Source of the DNA: Roseomonas gilardii
GTDB lineage: Bacteria > Pseudomonadota > Alphaproteobacteria > Acetobacterales > Acetobacteraceae
Length of the DNA stretch: 64,000 nucleotides
Direction: 5' to 3'
Assembly (NCBI RefSeq): GCF_001941945.1
Contig: NZ_CP015583.1
Coordinates: forward strand, 795,001-859,000
Both the position numbers and the translations under genes were made by a program. Every line of letters starts with the position of its first letter. Position 1 is the stretch's first letter. Of this stretch, positions 26,049 through 35,748 are shown one piece after another. The notes below the pieces were generated by a model that worked only from the letters and a program-made list of their open reading frames with translations, had not been told where the DNA came from and did no database searches.

Positions 26049-26990
26049 TTGCGGCGTTTGTGGCGAGTGCTGAAGGAGAGCGTCCTTCTTTTCTTCGAGG
26101 ACGACGCGATGACGCGGGGTGCCGCCATCGCTTATTATGCGATCTTCTCGGTGGCGCCGATCCTGGTGATCGCGGTGGCGATCGCGGGCTATGTCTTCGG
26201 CGCCGAGGCGGCGCAGAAGGCCGTCGAGGTGCAGCTGAACGAGATCGTGGGGCCGCAGGCGACGGAATTCGTGCTGTCCCTGCTGCGCAGCGCCAGCCAT
26301 TTCGGCTCCGGCCTGACTGCCACGCTGATCAGCCTCGTCGGCATCCTGGTCACCGCCAGCGGGCTGTTCAGCGCTCTCGAAGCCTCGCTGAACGCCATCC
26401 TGGACGTGCCGCCGCCCCGTTCCACGGTCTGGGCGCTGGTGCGCACGCGGCTGCTCGGCGTGGGGCTGGTGATCAGCGTCGGCTTCATGCTGATCGTACT
26501 GCTGCTGGCCAATACGGTCGTGTCCGCCTTCCAGGTCTATCTGAACCTGCTGCCCTGGACGCAGATCCTGCTGCAGCTGCTGAACACCGCCGTGTCCTTC
26601 CTGCTGCTGAGTCTGGCCATCGGCGTCCTGTACCGGACCCTGCCGAACCGCTGGCTGACCTGGCGCGAGGTGATGGTCGGGGCGGTGGTGACCGCCGTGC
26701 TGCTGCTGTTCGGCCGCTTCGGGATCAGCCTGTATCTGAGCCAGGCCAGCGTCGCCTCCACCTATGGCGCGGCGGGTACGCTCTTCGTGATGCTGCTCTG
26801 GATCTACTATTCCACGCTGATCTTCCTGTTCGGCGCGGAATGCGTGAAGTGCTATGCCCGCCATTACGGCAACAGCCGTATCCGGCGGAAGGAGAAGGGC
26901 GACGAGGCTTCGCTCACCGCCCATCCCGCGGAGGGGGCCGGGATGATCCCGGCCCGCCCCATCCCGCCTCAGGCGAAGGCCAGGTCGTAG
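26049..26990 (+). CDS. YihY/BrkB family inner-membrane protein
   Basis: The 313-residue protein has the family pattern: an amphipathic N-terminus (RRLWRVLKESVLLFFEDDAMT), RGAAIAYYAIFSVAPILVIAVAI, and five or six hydrophobic helices. LFSALEASLNAIL and GTLFVMLLWIYYSTLIFLFGAE are characteristic. It was once annotated as RNase BN; the true function of the family is unsettled (a flippase or transporter role is suspected). TTG 26049 is chosen because AAGGA lies 9 nt upstream; GTG 26031 is an alternative that adds six residues. The last 22 bp overlap the 3' end of the convergent gene. Confidence 0.9.
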   Translation: MRRLWRVLKESVLLFFEDDAMTRGAAIAYYAIFSVAPILVIAVAIAGYVFGAEAAQKAVEVQLNEIVGPQATEFVLSLLRSASHFGSGLTATLISLVGILVTASGLFSALEASLNAILDVPPPRSTVWALVRTRLLGVGLVISVGFMLIVLLLANTVVSAFQVYLNLLPWTQILLQLLNTAVSFLLLSLAIGVLYRTLPNRWLTWREVMVGAVVTAVLLLFGRFGISLYLSQASVASTYGAAGTLFVMLLWIYYSTLIFLFGAECVKCYARHYGNSRIRRKEKGDEASLTAHPAEGAGMIPARPIPPQAKARS

Positions 26991-28978
26991 CTGACCGAGT
27001 GGTTCCAGGTGAGGCTGGCGGCCGCCTCGGCATGGAAGGTGCCGTTCACGTCGATGCCCTGCAGGTACAGGTTGCGGTCGGCGCTGGCGCTGCCGTCATA
27101 GAGGTCGTTGATGAAGGCCACCTCGACCTTGTGGGTGCCGGTGGTGAAGTCGCCGGTCAGGGTGATGTCCTGCGTCTTCCCGGCGGCATGCGAGGCGGTG
27201 ACCGTATAGGCCGAGTCGCCCACCTGCTTCCCGTCCACCTTCACCACCATCTGGGCATCGCCCTTGTAGGCATCCTCCGACACCCGCAGCGTGATGGTGT
27301 CCGTGCTGCTGGCGTTGGCCGTGCTGACGTTGCTGGTGGAGGAGGACGTGGCGGTGCTGGCCGTCGAGCTGGAGGTGCTGCTGCTCGACGAGGCGGTGCT
27401 GGAGGCGTTGAAGTTCAGGTTGAAGTCGGCCGTGTAGTTGTAGGTCATGTTGGCCTTGGCGCTGGAATACAACGTGCCGTCCACCGTGATGCCGTTCACG
27501 TAGAGGTTCCGGTCGCCGGCGGAGCCGCCGTTGAGGTCGTTCAGGTAGGTGACCGAGACCTTGTGAGTGCCGCTGCCGAAGTCGCCGGTGACGGTGATGT
27601 CCTGGGTCTGGCCGGCGGCGTGGGAGGCCGTGGCGGTCAGCACGTCGCTCGCCACCTTGTCGTCCACGCGGACGACGAACTGCGCGTCGCCCTGGTAGGC
27701 GTCCTCGGAGACATGCAGGACGATCTTGTTCGTCCCGGTGGTGGTGGTGTCCGTGGTCACCGTGGTGGTCGCGGCGGTGCCGACCTCGACCACCAGCGGG
27801 TGGTCGGACAGCGCGACCTGGACGCTCTTGGCGTTGGAGAAGGTGGCGATCGCCGTGCTGCCCAGGAGCGGGTCGTAGACCGTGCCGGACTGGGCACTGT
27901 CGAAGGTGATGGTGACCGTCTGGCTGGCGATGGAATAGGCGCTGTGGGTGGTCGTGTTCCAGATGGTCGGCTCGTTCCACAGCACCAGGTCGTAGTTGCC
28001 CGAGCTCTTCTGCAGCAGCATGTCCTGACCCTCGGTCGGCATGCCCTGGAGGGTGTAGCCGAGATTGGTCAGCGAGACGCCCTTCGTGTCCGCGGCCGGG
28101 TCGGACAGGATGCTGTTCAGGTTGTGCAGGGCGGTGGCGGCCTGCTTGGGCGTGCCATCGGCGTTGAACAGCCCGAAGCCGGTCTGCAGGTTGGTCGAGG
28201 AATAGGTGCCGGAGTTCACCAGCTCGTAGATATAGGTGCGGTCCACCCCGTCCTTGTACTGGTCCAGCAGCATGTTGAGGGTCAGGACCGCCTGGGTCCG
28301 CTCGTTCACGCCGTAGCCGTCGCTGGAATAGGTGGCGGTGGACCAGCCGCCCTCGGTGGCGATGGTGTCCTTGCCCGGGGAGACGGTCTGCGCCTCGGCG
28401 ACCCGCTCCAGGACCTGGTCGGCCACGCTGCGGGTGAAGCCCCAGCCGAAATAGTAGCTGTGGATGTTGGAGTAGTCTGCGGAGGACGAGAGATTGCCGA
28501 GCTGGCTGTAAGAGGCGCCGTCGCCCAGGCTGGTCTGGATGACCGGCGTGCTGGCCAGGGTGCCGTTGCTGTGCACCGCCGAGTAGAGGGCGGCCTGGAA
28601 GGCCCGGGTCGCGGCGAAGCCGCTCAGCCCGTTATAGCTGATAGGGAAGTAGTCCGTCTCGTTAGGACCTTCGACGTAGTCAATCGCGTTGTAAAGGCTT
28701 TCCAGCTTCGCGATGGCCGCCACTTGGCTGCTGATGCTGGCGCCATTGCTGCCGCTGGTCAGCAGCGAGAAGGTAATATCGTGGTTGGCCAGGACCTCGA
28801 AAAGCTCGGTGGACAAAGAACCGCTGAGTCCATCGCGGACATGCGAGACGCCGATATAGTCGAGATCAGCAATAACCTTGCTGATGTTCCCGTATCCGCC
28901 ACTGGTGTCGTTGATATGGGTATTGACCCCGATCGAATCGAGAAAGCTTTCCGTTGAACCAATGGGACGAATGCTCAC
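26969..28978 (-). CDS. GH-A-like glycoside hydrolase with two CBM60-like modules
   Basis: The 669-residue protein starts with a TIM-barrel-like domain (about 1-330). NE in YVEGPNETDYF (E107) and the Glu in TIATEGGWST (E209) have the spacing and context of acid/base and nucleophile in clan GH-A enzymes such as GH39 or GH5. A beta domain follows, then two copies of a Ca-dependent carbohydrate-binding module of CBM60 type (about 430-515 and 557-669). Each has VSEDAYxGDAQ, SHAAGxTQDITxTGDF and DRNLYxxGI. A Ser/Thr linker (about 517-555) joins them. No signal peptide is visible, so export may be by a C-terminal type I or other signal. GTG 28978 has GAGGGG 7 nt upstream. GC is clearly lower than in neighbours, especially in the first 400 bp, suggesting transfer. 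Confidence 0.8.
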   Translation of the reverse strand: MSIRPIGSTESFLDSIGVNTHINDTSGGYGNISKVIADLDYIGVSHVRDGLSGSLSTELFEVLANHDITFSLLTSGSNGASISSQVAAIAKLESLYNAIDYVEGPNETDYFPISYNGLSGFAATRAFQAALYSAVHSNGTLASTPVIQTSLGDGASYSQLGNLSSSADYSNIHSYYFGWGFTRSVADQVLERVAEAQTVSPGKDTIATEGGWSTATYSSDGYGVNERTQAVLTLNMLLDQYKDGVDRTYIYELVNSGTYSSTNLQTGFGLFNADGTPKQAATALHNLNSILSDPAADTKGVSLTNLGYTLQGMPTEGQDMLLQKSSGNYDLVLWNEPTIWNTTTHSAYSIASQTVTITFDSAQSGTVYDPLLGSTAIATFSNAKSVQVALSDHPLVVEVGTAATTTVTTDTTTTGTNKIVLHVSEDAYQGDAQFVVRVDDKVASDVLTATASHAAGQTQDITVTGDFGSGTHKVSVTYLNDLNGGSAGDRNLYVNGITVDGTLYSSAKANMTYNYTADFNLNFNASSTASSSSSTSSSTASTATSSSTSNVSTANASSTDTITLRVSEDAYKGDAQMVVKVDGKQVGDSAYTVTASHAAGKTQDITLTGDFTTGTHKVEVAFINDLYDGSASADRNLYLQGIDVNGTFHAEAAASLTWNHSVSYDLAFA

Positions 28979-29128
28979 AGATCAACCCCTCGACTAATGA
29001 TGCCGATCGGGTGGCACAGCCGGGGAATGTGAACAAGAACTCCATCACAACCCCGCTACTGATCGCAACATTCCGCACCCGCGAAGAGCAGTTTATGGGC
29101 TAATATTCCTAATAATTAACAAACCTTG
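28979..29128 (-). promoter_or_regulatory. AT-rich promoter/leader of the glycoside hydrolase gene
   Basis: This stretch is markedly AT-rich for the window. On the minus strand TTGTTA (about 29115-29120) is followed after 17-18 nt by CCATAA, a weak sigma-70-like pair. That would leave a leader of around 100 nt before the GTG start. The sites are consensus-based guesses. Confidence 0.3.
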
Positions 29129-29158
29129 TGCGCGAGTGAATTAATCCTTACTCGCGCA
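29129..29158 (-). terminator. terminator of prfC
   Basis: TGCGCGAGT (29129-29137) and ACTCGCGCA (29150-29158) form a perfect 9-bp stem with a 12-nt AT-rich loop, 9 nt beyond the prfC stop. On the minus strand it is followed by a T-rich run (AAGGTTTGTTAATTATT), so it fits an intrinsic terminator well. Confidence 0.75.
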
Positions 29159-29167
29159 GAAGGCGAT

Positions 29168-30811
<1,644 letters not shown>

Positions 30812-30936
30812 CGGCATCTTCCCTATCAGCATGTTCAGAGGTTCAGCGGGCCTTCTAGCCCGTCTGGACGCCAGATGGGGAGGCCGGGTGCCGCGTGCCA
30901 GCGCGGCGCTGCCGGCAGGCCAGGAGGAGGCGGGGA

Positions 30937-31845
30937 ATGGGTCCGGAACAGGTGGGGGATCGGCTGGGGGCACGCTGGCGGGGGGCGGCGGCCCTGGCGC
31001 TCGTTCTCCTGCCCATGCTGGGCGCTCCGGCCGTGGCGCTGGAGATTCCGGTGGCGTCGCGCGAGTACAAGCAGGGCATCGAGATCGCCGCCCTCGGGGT
31101 GCAGGAGATTTCCGGTGCGGCGGCGCTGGCCGGGCGGCTGCGGGGGATGCTGGACCGGGCCAGGACGGGGGATGGGACGGCACCGGGGTTCGGGCCTGGC
31201 CGTCGGCGGATGGTGCGGTTCCTGGACACGGACGATTGCCGCCTCTGGCGGGCGGGGCTGCTGCTGCGCCTGCGCGGTGGGGAGGAGGGAGGGGCGGCGG
31301 AGAAGGTCACGCTGAAGGCGCGCAGCCAGGACCTGTTCCGGATCGCCGGCCTGTCGCTGGAGGCCCGGGGGGAAGGGAAGGGCGGCGGGCGGAGCTGGCA
31401 GGACGACTTCCATCTCTCGGCAGCGGGGGATGGAGGGCTCGTGCCGGTGAGCGACTATGCCCTTTCCGTCACCTGGGACGGCGCCGCGCCCACCGGGCTC
31501 GGCGCCCTGCGGGAGCGGGTCGCGAACCTGTCCGAGGCTTTGCCGGAAGCCGGGGAGGCGCCGCTGCGCCCGGGGCCCGCCATCACCGAGGTCGCGCTGC
31601 GTTCAGGGCCGCTGCGGATCGCCGGGCGCAAGACCCGGCTGGAGCTGTCGCTGTGGTACCGGCAGGCGGATGGGCGGCTGCTGGCGGGGGACCTGTCCTT
31701 CACCCTGAAGCTGCCCGTGGCGCCCGGGGAGGCGCGGCAGGCGGGCGATGCCCTGGCCGGGCTCCGCGCCGCCCTGGGCAGCGCGGCGGGCGGGGAGGCG
31801 GAGAAATCCCTCCGCGCCCTGCCGGAGGGGTGCGGGAAGGGCTGA
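30937..31845 (+). CDS. exported protein with a CYTH-like signature
   Basis: The 302-residue product has a convincing signal peptide: a basic N-region, hydrophobic ALALVLLPMLGAPAVA and cleavage before LEIPV. The body contains RFLDTDDCRLWRAGLLLRLR followed by KVTLKARS, very like the DT..L...G..LR.R...TLK core of CYTH / triphosphate tunnel enzymes. The N-terminal ExExK strand is not conserved, and later Arg/Lys-rich strands are only roughly placed. So it may be a non-catalytic exported relative. AGGAGG precedes ATG 30937 by 9 nt. It is alone between divergent prfC and a convergent aminopeptidase gene. I cannot assign a function. Confidence 0.6.
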   Translation: MGPEQVGDRLGARWRGAAALALVLLPMLGAPAVALEIPVASREYKQGIEIAALGVQEISGAAALAGRLRGMLDRARTGDGTAPGFGPGRRRMVRFLDTDDCRLWRAGLLLRLRGGEEGGAAEKVTLKARSQDLFRIAGLSLEARGEGKGGGRSWQDDFHLSAAGDGGLVPVSDYALSVTWDGAAPTGLGALRERVANLSEALPEAGEAPLRPGPAITEVALRSGPLRIAGRKTRLELSLWYRQADGRLLAGDLSFTLKLPVAPGEARQAGDALAGLRAALGSAAGGEAEKSLRALPEGCGKG

Positions 31846-31870
31846 ACCCGCCCGGGCGGGCGGGGCCGGC

Positions 31871-31930
31871 CCTTTCCGGTCGATTCCTGTCCGGTCGATT
31901 CCTGTCCGGTCGGTTCCTGTCCGGTCAGGC
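31871..31930. repeat. 15-bp tandem repeat, about 3.7 copies
   Basis: Units of consensus CCTGTCCGGTCGATT occupy 31871-31885, 31886-31900, 31901-31915 and a partial copy to 31930. The array sits between two convergent stop codons and reaches into the last codons of the aminopeptidase gene. Confidence 0.9.
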
Positions 31931-33166
31931 CCACTCGCCCCGGCGCATCACCGGCTCGGACTCGCCGGAGGCGGTGATGCCGTCCACATCCACCTCGCCG
32001 GATCCGATCATCCAGTCGATATGGATCAGGCTCTTGTTGCCGCCCTGGGCCTGGAAGGCCTCGTCGGTCAGGGTGGCGCTGTTCTCGAAGCAGGTCTTGT
32101 AGGCCTGTCCGAGGGCGATGTGGCAGGCGGCGTTCTCGTCGAAGAGGGTGTTGAAGAAGAGCAGGCCGCTGGCCGAGATGGGCGAGGAATGGGGCACCAG
32201 CGCCACCTCGCCGAGGCGGCGGGCGCCCTCGTCCGTGTCGAGCACCTTCTGCAGCACCTCCAGCCCGGTGCTGGCCTGGGCCTCCACGATCCGGCCGCCC
32301 TCGAAGCGCACGGCGATGTCGCGGATCAGCGTGCCGCCATAGGAGAGCGGCTTGGTGGAGCGGACATGGCCCTCCACCCGCGCCGCATGGGGGGTGGTGA
32401 AGACCTCCTCGGAGGGAATGTTCGGGTTGCAGGTGATGCCGTTCTTGGCGACCTCGGCACCCCCCAGCCAGGCATGGCCGTCGGCCAGCCCGACGGTCAG
32501 GTCGGTGCCGGGGCCGCGGAAGCGGAGCGCGCCGTAGCGCTTGCCGTTCAGCAGGCGGGTGCGGGCATGGAGGCTGGCATTGTGCCCGGCCCAGGCGGCG
32601 ACCGGATCGGCGGCATCGACGCGGGAGGCGGCGAAGATGGCGTCCCAGAGCTTCGCCACTCCGGCCTCCGGCGTCTCTTCCGGGAACATGGCCCGGGCCC
32701 ATGAGGGGGTGGCGAAGGCGGCGATGGTCCAGTTGATGTCGAAGTTCACGATCCGCTCCAGCGCCGGGAGATAGGCCTTCGAGCGGGCGCGGTTGGCGCG
32801 GGAGACCTTCTCCGGGTCCTGGGCGGAGAGGAGGTTCGGGTCCTCCCCGGTGATGGCGAGGCGGGCGGCGTTGCCGGCGAAGGCCCGGCCCATGCCCTCG
32901 AAGAGCCAGCCGGGGGCGGTATCGAAGGCGCTGTCGGGCGCGTGGCGGAAGCGGGCGAGGGTCATTTCCTCGTCGCTCAGCAGCGTGGTCACGAGCGAGG
33001 CGCCTGCCTTGTAGGCATGTTCGGTGATCCGCCGCACCAGGGGCAGGGCGTCGAGCGGCGCGGTCATCACCAGCTCCTGCCCTTCCCGCAGGCCGAGACC
33101 CACGCGGACGGCGACCTCGGCGAGCCGGTCGATGCGCTGGTCGAGCGGAAGGGACGTCTGGGTCAT
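31925..33166 (-). CDS. M29 family aminopeptidase (AmpS/PepS-like)
   Basis: The 413-residue metallo-aminopeptidase shows M29 features: GQELVMTAPLDALPLVRRI at the N-terminus and NPNIPSEEVFTTPHAARVEG, where Glu and His are metal ligands. VPHSSPISASGLLFFNTLFDENAACHIALG and HIDWMIGS supply the remaining metal ligands. It would trim N-terminal residues from peptides in the cytosol. GGAGG lies 7 nt before ATG 33166. The 15-bp repeat array abuts its stop codon. Confidence 0.92.
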   Translation of the reverse strand: MTQTSLPLDQRIDRLAEVAVRVGLGLREGQELVMTAPLDALPLVRRITEHAYKAGASLVTTLLSDEEMTLARFRHAPDSAFDTAPGWLFEGMGRAFAGNAARLAITGEDPNLLSAQDPEKVSRANRARSKAYLPALERIVNFDINWTIAAFATPSWARAMFPEETPEAGVAKLWDAIFAASRVDAADPVAAWAGHNASLHARTRLLNGKRYGALRFRGPGTDLTVGLADGHAWLGGAEVAKNGITCNPNIPSEEVFTTPHAARVEGHVRSTKPLSYGGTLIRDIAVRFEGGRIVEAQASTGLEVLQKVLDTDEGARRLGEVALVPHSSPISASGLLFFNTLFDENAACHIALGQAYKTCFENSATLTDEAFQAQGGNKSLIHIDWMIGSGEVDVDGITASGESEPVMRRGEWA

Positions 33167-33775
33167 CGGGAGCCTCCGGATCAGAATGCGGCCCCGATCA
33201 AGAGGCCCGTTCGCGCCGGCCATCAAGGCCCCCGGGCCTTGCGGAGGCGCCGGAAGTGGCGGCGTCCCCGCCATGGGCCGGCCATCCGCCCTGGTTGGCA
33301 CGGCGCCGCGGCAAGCGAATTGCATGGGCATCCCCAGGGCAGGAAGGGGGCGTCCGATGTCGCCGGGTCATCCAAAAAAAGAAGCGAATCCGGCAGTGGC
33401 ATGGCATGCTGTCGCGGCAATGCAGCAGGATCGGAAAAGCACAGTGCAACTCTCTTCCCACAATCATTGAGGAATGGAGTTGAAGCTATTGGCAGGACTG
33501 CCCTACGCTTCCATATCCAAGCAAGGTGAAGCCCGCGGGATTGTAACGTCCCGCCACGGGCCGGGGCAACCGAAGTTGATCCCGTGTGTCCGCCCCAGTC
33601 CAGGGGGACGCGTTTCTTTGAAACCGTTGTGTATCGCTCTCTTGCCGTTGCCCGAGCCGTGCCCAGAATTTTCCTATGGCATCGGCGCGCGGCGCGGAAT
33701 TCAGACCGCTGTTTCGTATCGCAAGGACTGACCAGAGCACCGCCCGTCGCCAACATCTCTTTTCCGGAGGGTTCC
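33167..33775. other. 609-bp region upstream of prkA
   Basis: Divergent promoters for the aminopeptidase and the prkA operon must lie here. A small perfect hairpin (33224-33231 with 33234-33241) lies near the aminopeptidase. The segment 33370-33720 is AT-richer than the surroundings and probably carries the prkA promoter and a long leader. I found no convincing sigma-54 (GG-N10-GC with flanking bases) or heat-shock consensus, and no plausible gene. Confidence 0.45.
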
Positions 33776-35722
33776 ATGGCTCCGCTCGATGACATCTTCT
33801 CCCTGCACTCCTCGCTGCGCGAGCAGCGGCGCGAGTCCGAGATGAGCCTGTCCGAATACCTCGAAGCCTGCCGCGACGACCCGGGCTGCTATGCCTCCCC
33901 GGCAGAGCGCATGCTCAAGGCGATCGGCGAGCCTGAGACGATCGACACGGCCAAGGATGCGCGGCTCGGCCGCATCTTCCTGAACCGCACCATCCGGGTC
34001 TATCCGGCCTTTGCCGAGTTCTACGGCATGGAGGAGACGATCGAGCGCATCGTCGCCTTCTTCCGGCACGCGGCGCAGGGGCTGGAGGAGCGCAAGCAGA
34101 TCCTCTACCTGCTCGGCCCCGTCGGCGGCGGCAAGTCCTCGCTTGGCGAGCGGCTGAAGGCGCTGATGGAGCAGGAGCCCATCTATGTGCTCAAGGCCGG
34201 GCGCGACCTCAGCCCGGTCTTCGAGAGCCCGCTCGGCCTCTTCGAGCCGGAGCGGATGGCGCCGGTCCTGGAAAAGCAGTTCGGCATCCCGCGCCGCTAC
34301 CTCAACGGCCTGGCGAGCCCCTGGGCGCTGAAGCGGCTGGAGGAGTTCGGCGGCGACCTGCAGAAGTTCCGGGTGGTGAAGCTGCACCCCTCCCGCCTGA
34401 AGCAGATCGCCGTCGCCAAGACCGAGCCGGGCGACGACAACAACCAGGACATCTCCGCCCTGGTCGGCAAGGTCGATATCCGCAAGCTGGAGATGTATTC
34501 GCAGAACGACCCGGACGCCTACGGCTTCTCGGGCGGGCTGAACCGCGCCAACCAGGGGCTCCTCGAATTCGTCGAGATGTTCAAGGCGCCGATCAAGATG
34601 TTGCACCCGCTGCTGACGGCGACGCAGGAGAGCAACTATCTCGGCACGGAGAATATCGGCGCGATCCCCTTCAACGGGATCATCCTGGCCCATTCCAACG
34701 AGGCGGAGTGGCAGAGCTTCCGCAACAACCGGACCAACGAGGCCTTCCTCGACCGCGTGAACGTGGTGAAGGTGCCCTACTGCCTGCGGGTCACCGAGGA
34801 GACGAAGATCTACGAGAAGCTGATCTCCTCCTCCGCCCTGGCCGAGGCGCCCTGCGCCCCGCACACGCTGGAGATGCTGGCCCGCTTCGCCGTGCTGTCG
34901 CGGCTGAAGCCACATGCCAATTCCCGGCCCTTCACCAAGATGCGGGTCTATGACGGGGAGAACCTCCGCGAGACCGATCCCAAGGTGAAGACCATGCAGG
35001 AGTACAAGGACTCCGCAGGGGTGGACGAGGGGATGGAGGGGATTTCCACCCGCTTCGCCTACAAGGTGCTCTCGGCCACCTTCAACCATGACCCGACCGA
35101 GGTCGCGGCCGATCCGGTGCACCTGATGTACGTGCTGGAGAACACCGTGAAGCGGGAGCAGTTCCCCGCCGAGGTCGAGCAGAACTACCTGACCAGCATC
35201 AAGTCCGAGCTCGCCTCCCGTTATGCCGAGTTCATCGGCAACGAGATCCAGAAGGCCTATCTGGAGAGCTACCACGACTATGGGCAGAACCTGTTCGACC
35301 GCTATCTCGACTATGCGGATGCCTGGATCGAGGACCAGGACTTCAAGGACCCCGATACCGGGCAGATGCTGAACCGGGAGCTGCTGAACGGGGAGCTGAC
35401 CAAGATCGAGAAGCCGGCGGGCATCGCGAACCCGAAGGATTTCCGCAACGAGGTGGTCAAGTTCGCGTTGAGGACTCGGGCCAACAATGGCGGGCGCAAC
35501 CCGTCCTGGACCTCCTATGAGAAGATCCGCGACGTGATCGAGAAGCGGATGTTCAGCCAGGTCGAGGACCTGCTTCCCGTCATCAGCTTCGGCTCGAAGA
35601 AGGATGGCGACACGGAGAAGAAGCACAACGACTTCGTCGAGCGCATGGTCTCGCGCGGCTATACCGAGCGGCAGGTCCGCCGGCTGGTCGAGTGGTACAT
35701 GCGCGTGAAGCAGTCCGCCTGA
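33776..35722 (+). CDS. prkA: PrkA-type serine protein kinase (YeaG family)
   Basis: The 648-residue protein has an N-terminal AAA+ domain with Walker A GPVGGGKSS at 114-122. A C-terminal PrkA kinase-like region ends in ERQVRRLVEWYMRVKQSA. Relatives (E. coli YeaG, B. subtilis PrkA) act in stationary-phase and nitrogen-stress physiology, with kinase or ATP-dependent protease activity reported. CCGGAGGG lies about 6 nt before ATG 33776. It is followed by yeaH (26 bp) and spoVR (20 bp), the conserved three-gene stress operon. Confidence 0.95.
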   Translation: MAPLDDIFSLHSSLREQRRESEMSLSEYLEACRDDPGCYASPAERMLKAIGEPETIDTAKDARLGRIFLNRTIRVYPAFAEFYGMEETIERIVAFFRHAAQGLEERKQILYLLGPVGGGKSSLGERLKALMEQEPIYVLKAGRDLSPVFESPLGLFEPERMAPVLEKQFGIPRRYLNGLASPWALKRLEEFGGDLQKFRVVKLHPSRLKQIAVAKTEPGDDNNQDISALVGKVDIRKLEMYSQNDPDAYGFSGGLNRANQGLLEFVEMFKAPIKMLHPLLTATQESNYLGTENIGAIPFNGIILAHSNEAEWQSFRNNRTNEAFLDRVNVVKVPYCLRVTEETKIYEKLISSSALAEAPCAPHTLEMLARFAVLSRLKPHANSRPFTKMRVYDGENLRETDPKVKTMQEYKDSAGVDEGMEGISTRFAYKVLSATFNHDPTEVAADPVHLMYVLENTVKREQFPAEVEQNYLTSIKSELASRYAEFIGNEIQKAYLESYHDYGQNLFDRYLDYADAWIEDQDFKDPDTGQMLNRELLNGELTKIEKPAGIANPKDFRNEVVKFALRTRANNGGRNPSWTSYEKIRDVIEKRMFSQVEDLLPVISFGSKKDGDTEKKHNDFVERMVSRGYTERQVRRLVEWYMRVKQSA

Positions 35723-35748
35723 AGGTTCCGGGGAGCGAGGCACACCGC

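Noticed and set aside
25874-28957. 1027-codon plus-strand frame
   Set aside because: Overlaps the yihY-like gene and is antisense to the glycoside hydrolase; its Val/Gly-rich translation mirrors the Ser/Thr-rich gene.
33278-33293. sigma-54 promoter upstream of prkA (TTGGCACGGCG)
   Set aside because: The -24 half matches but the -12 half reads CGCGG without the required GC at the right spacing.
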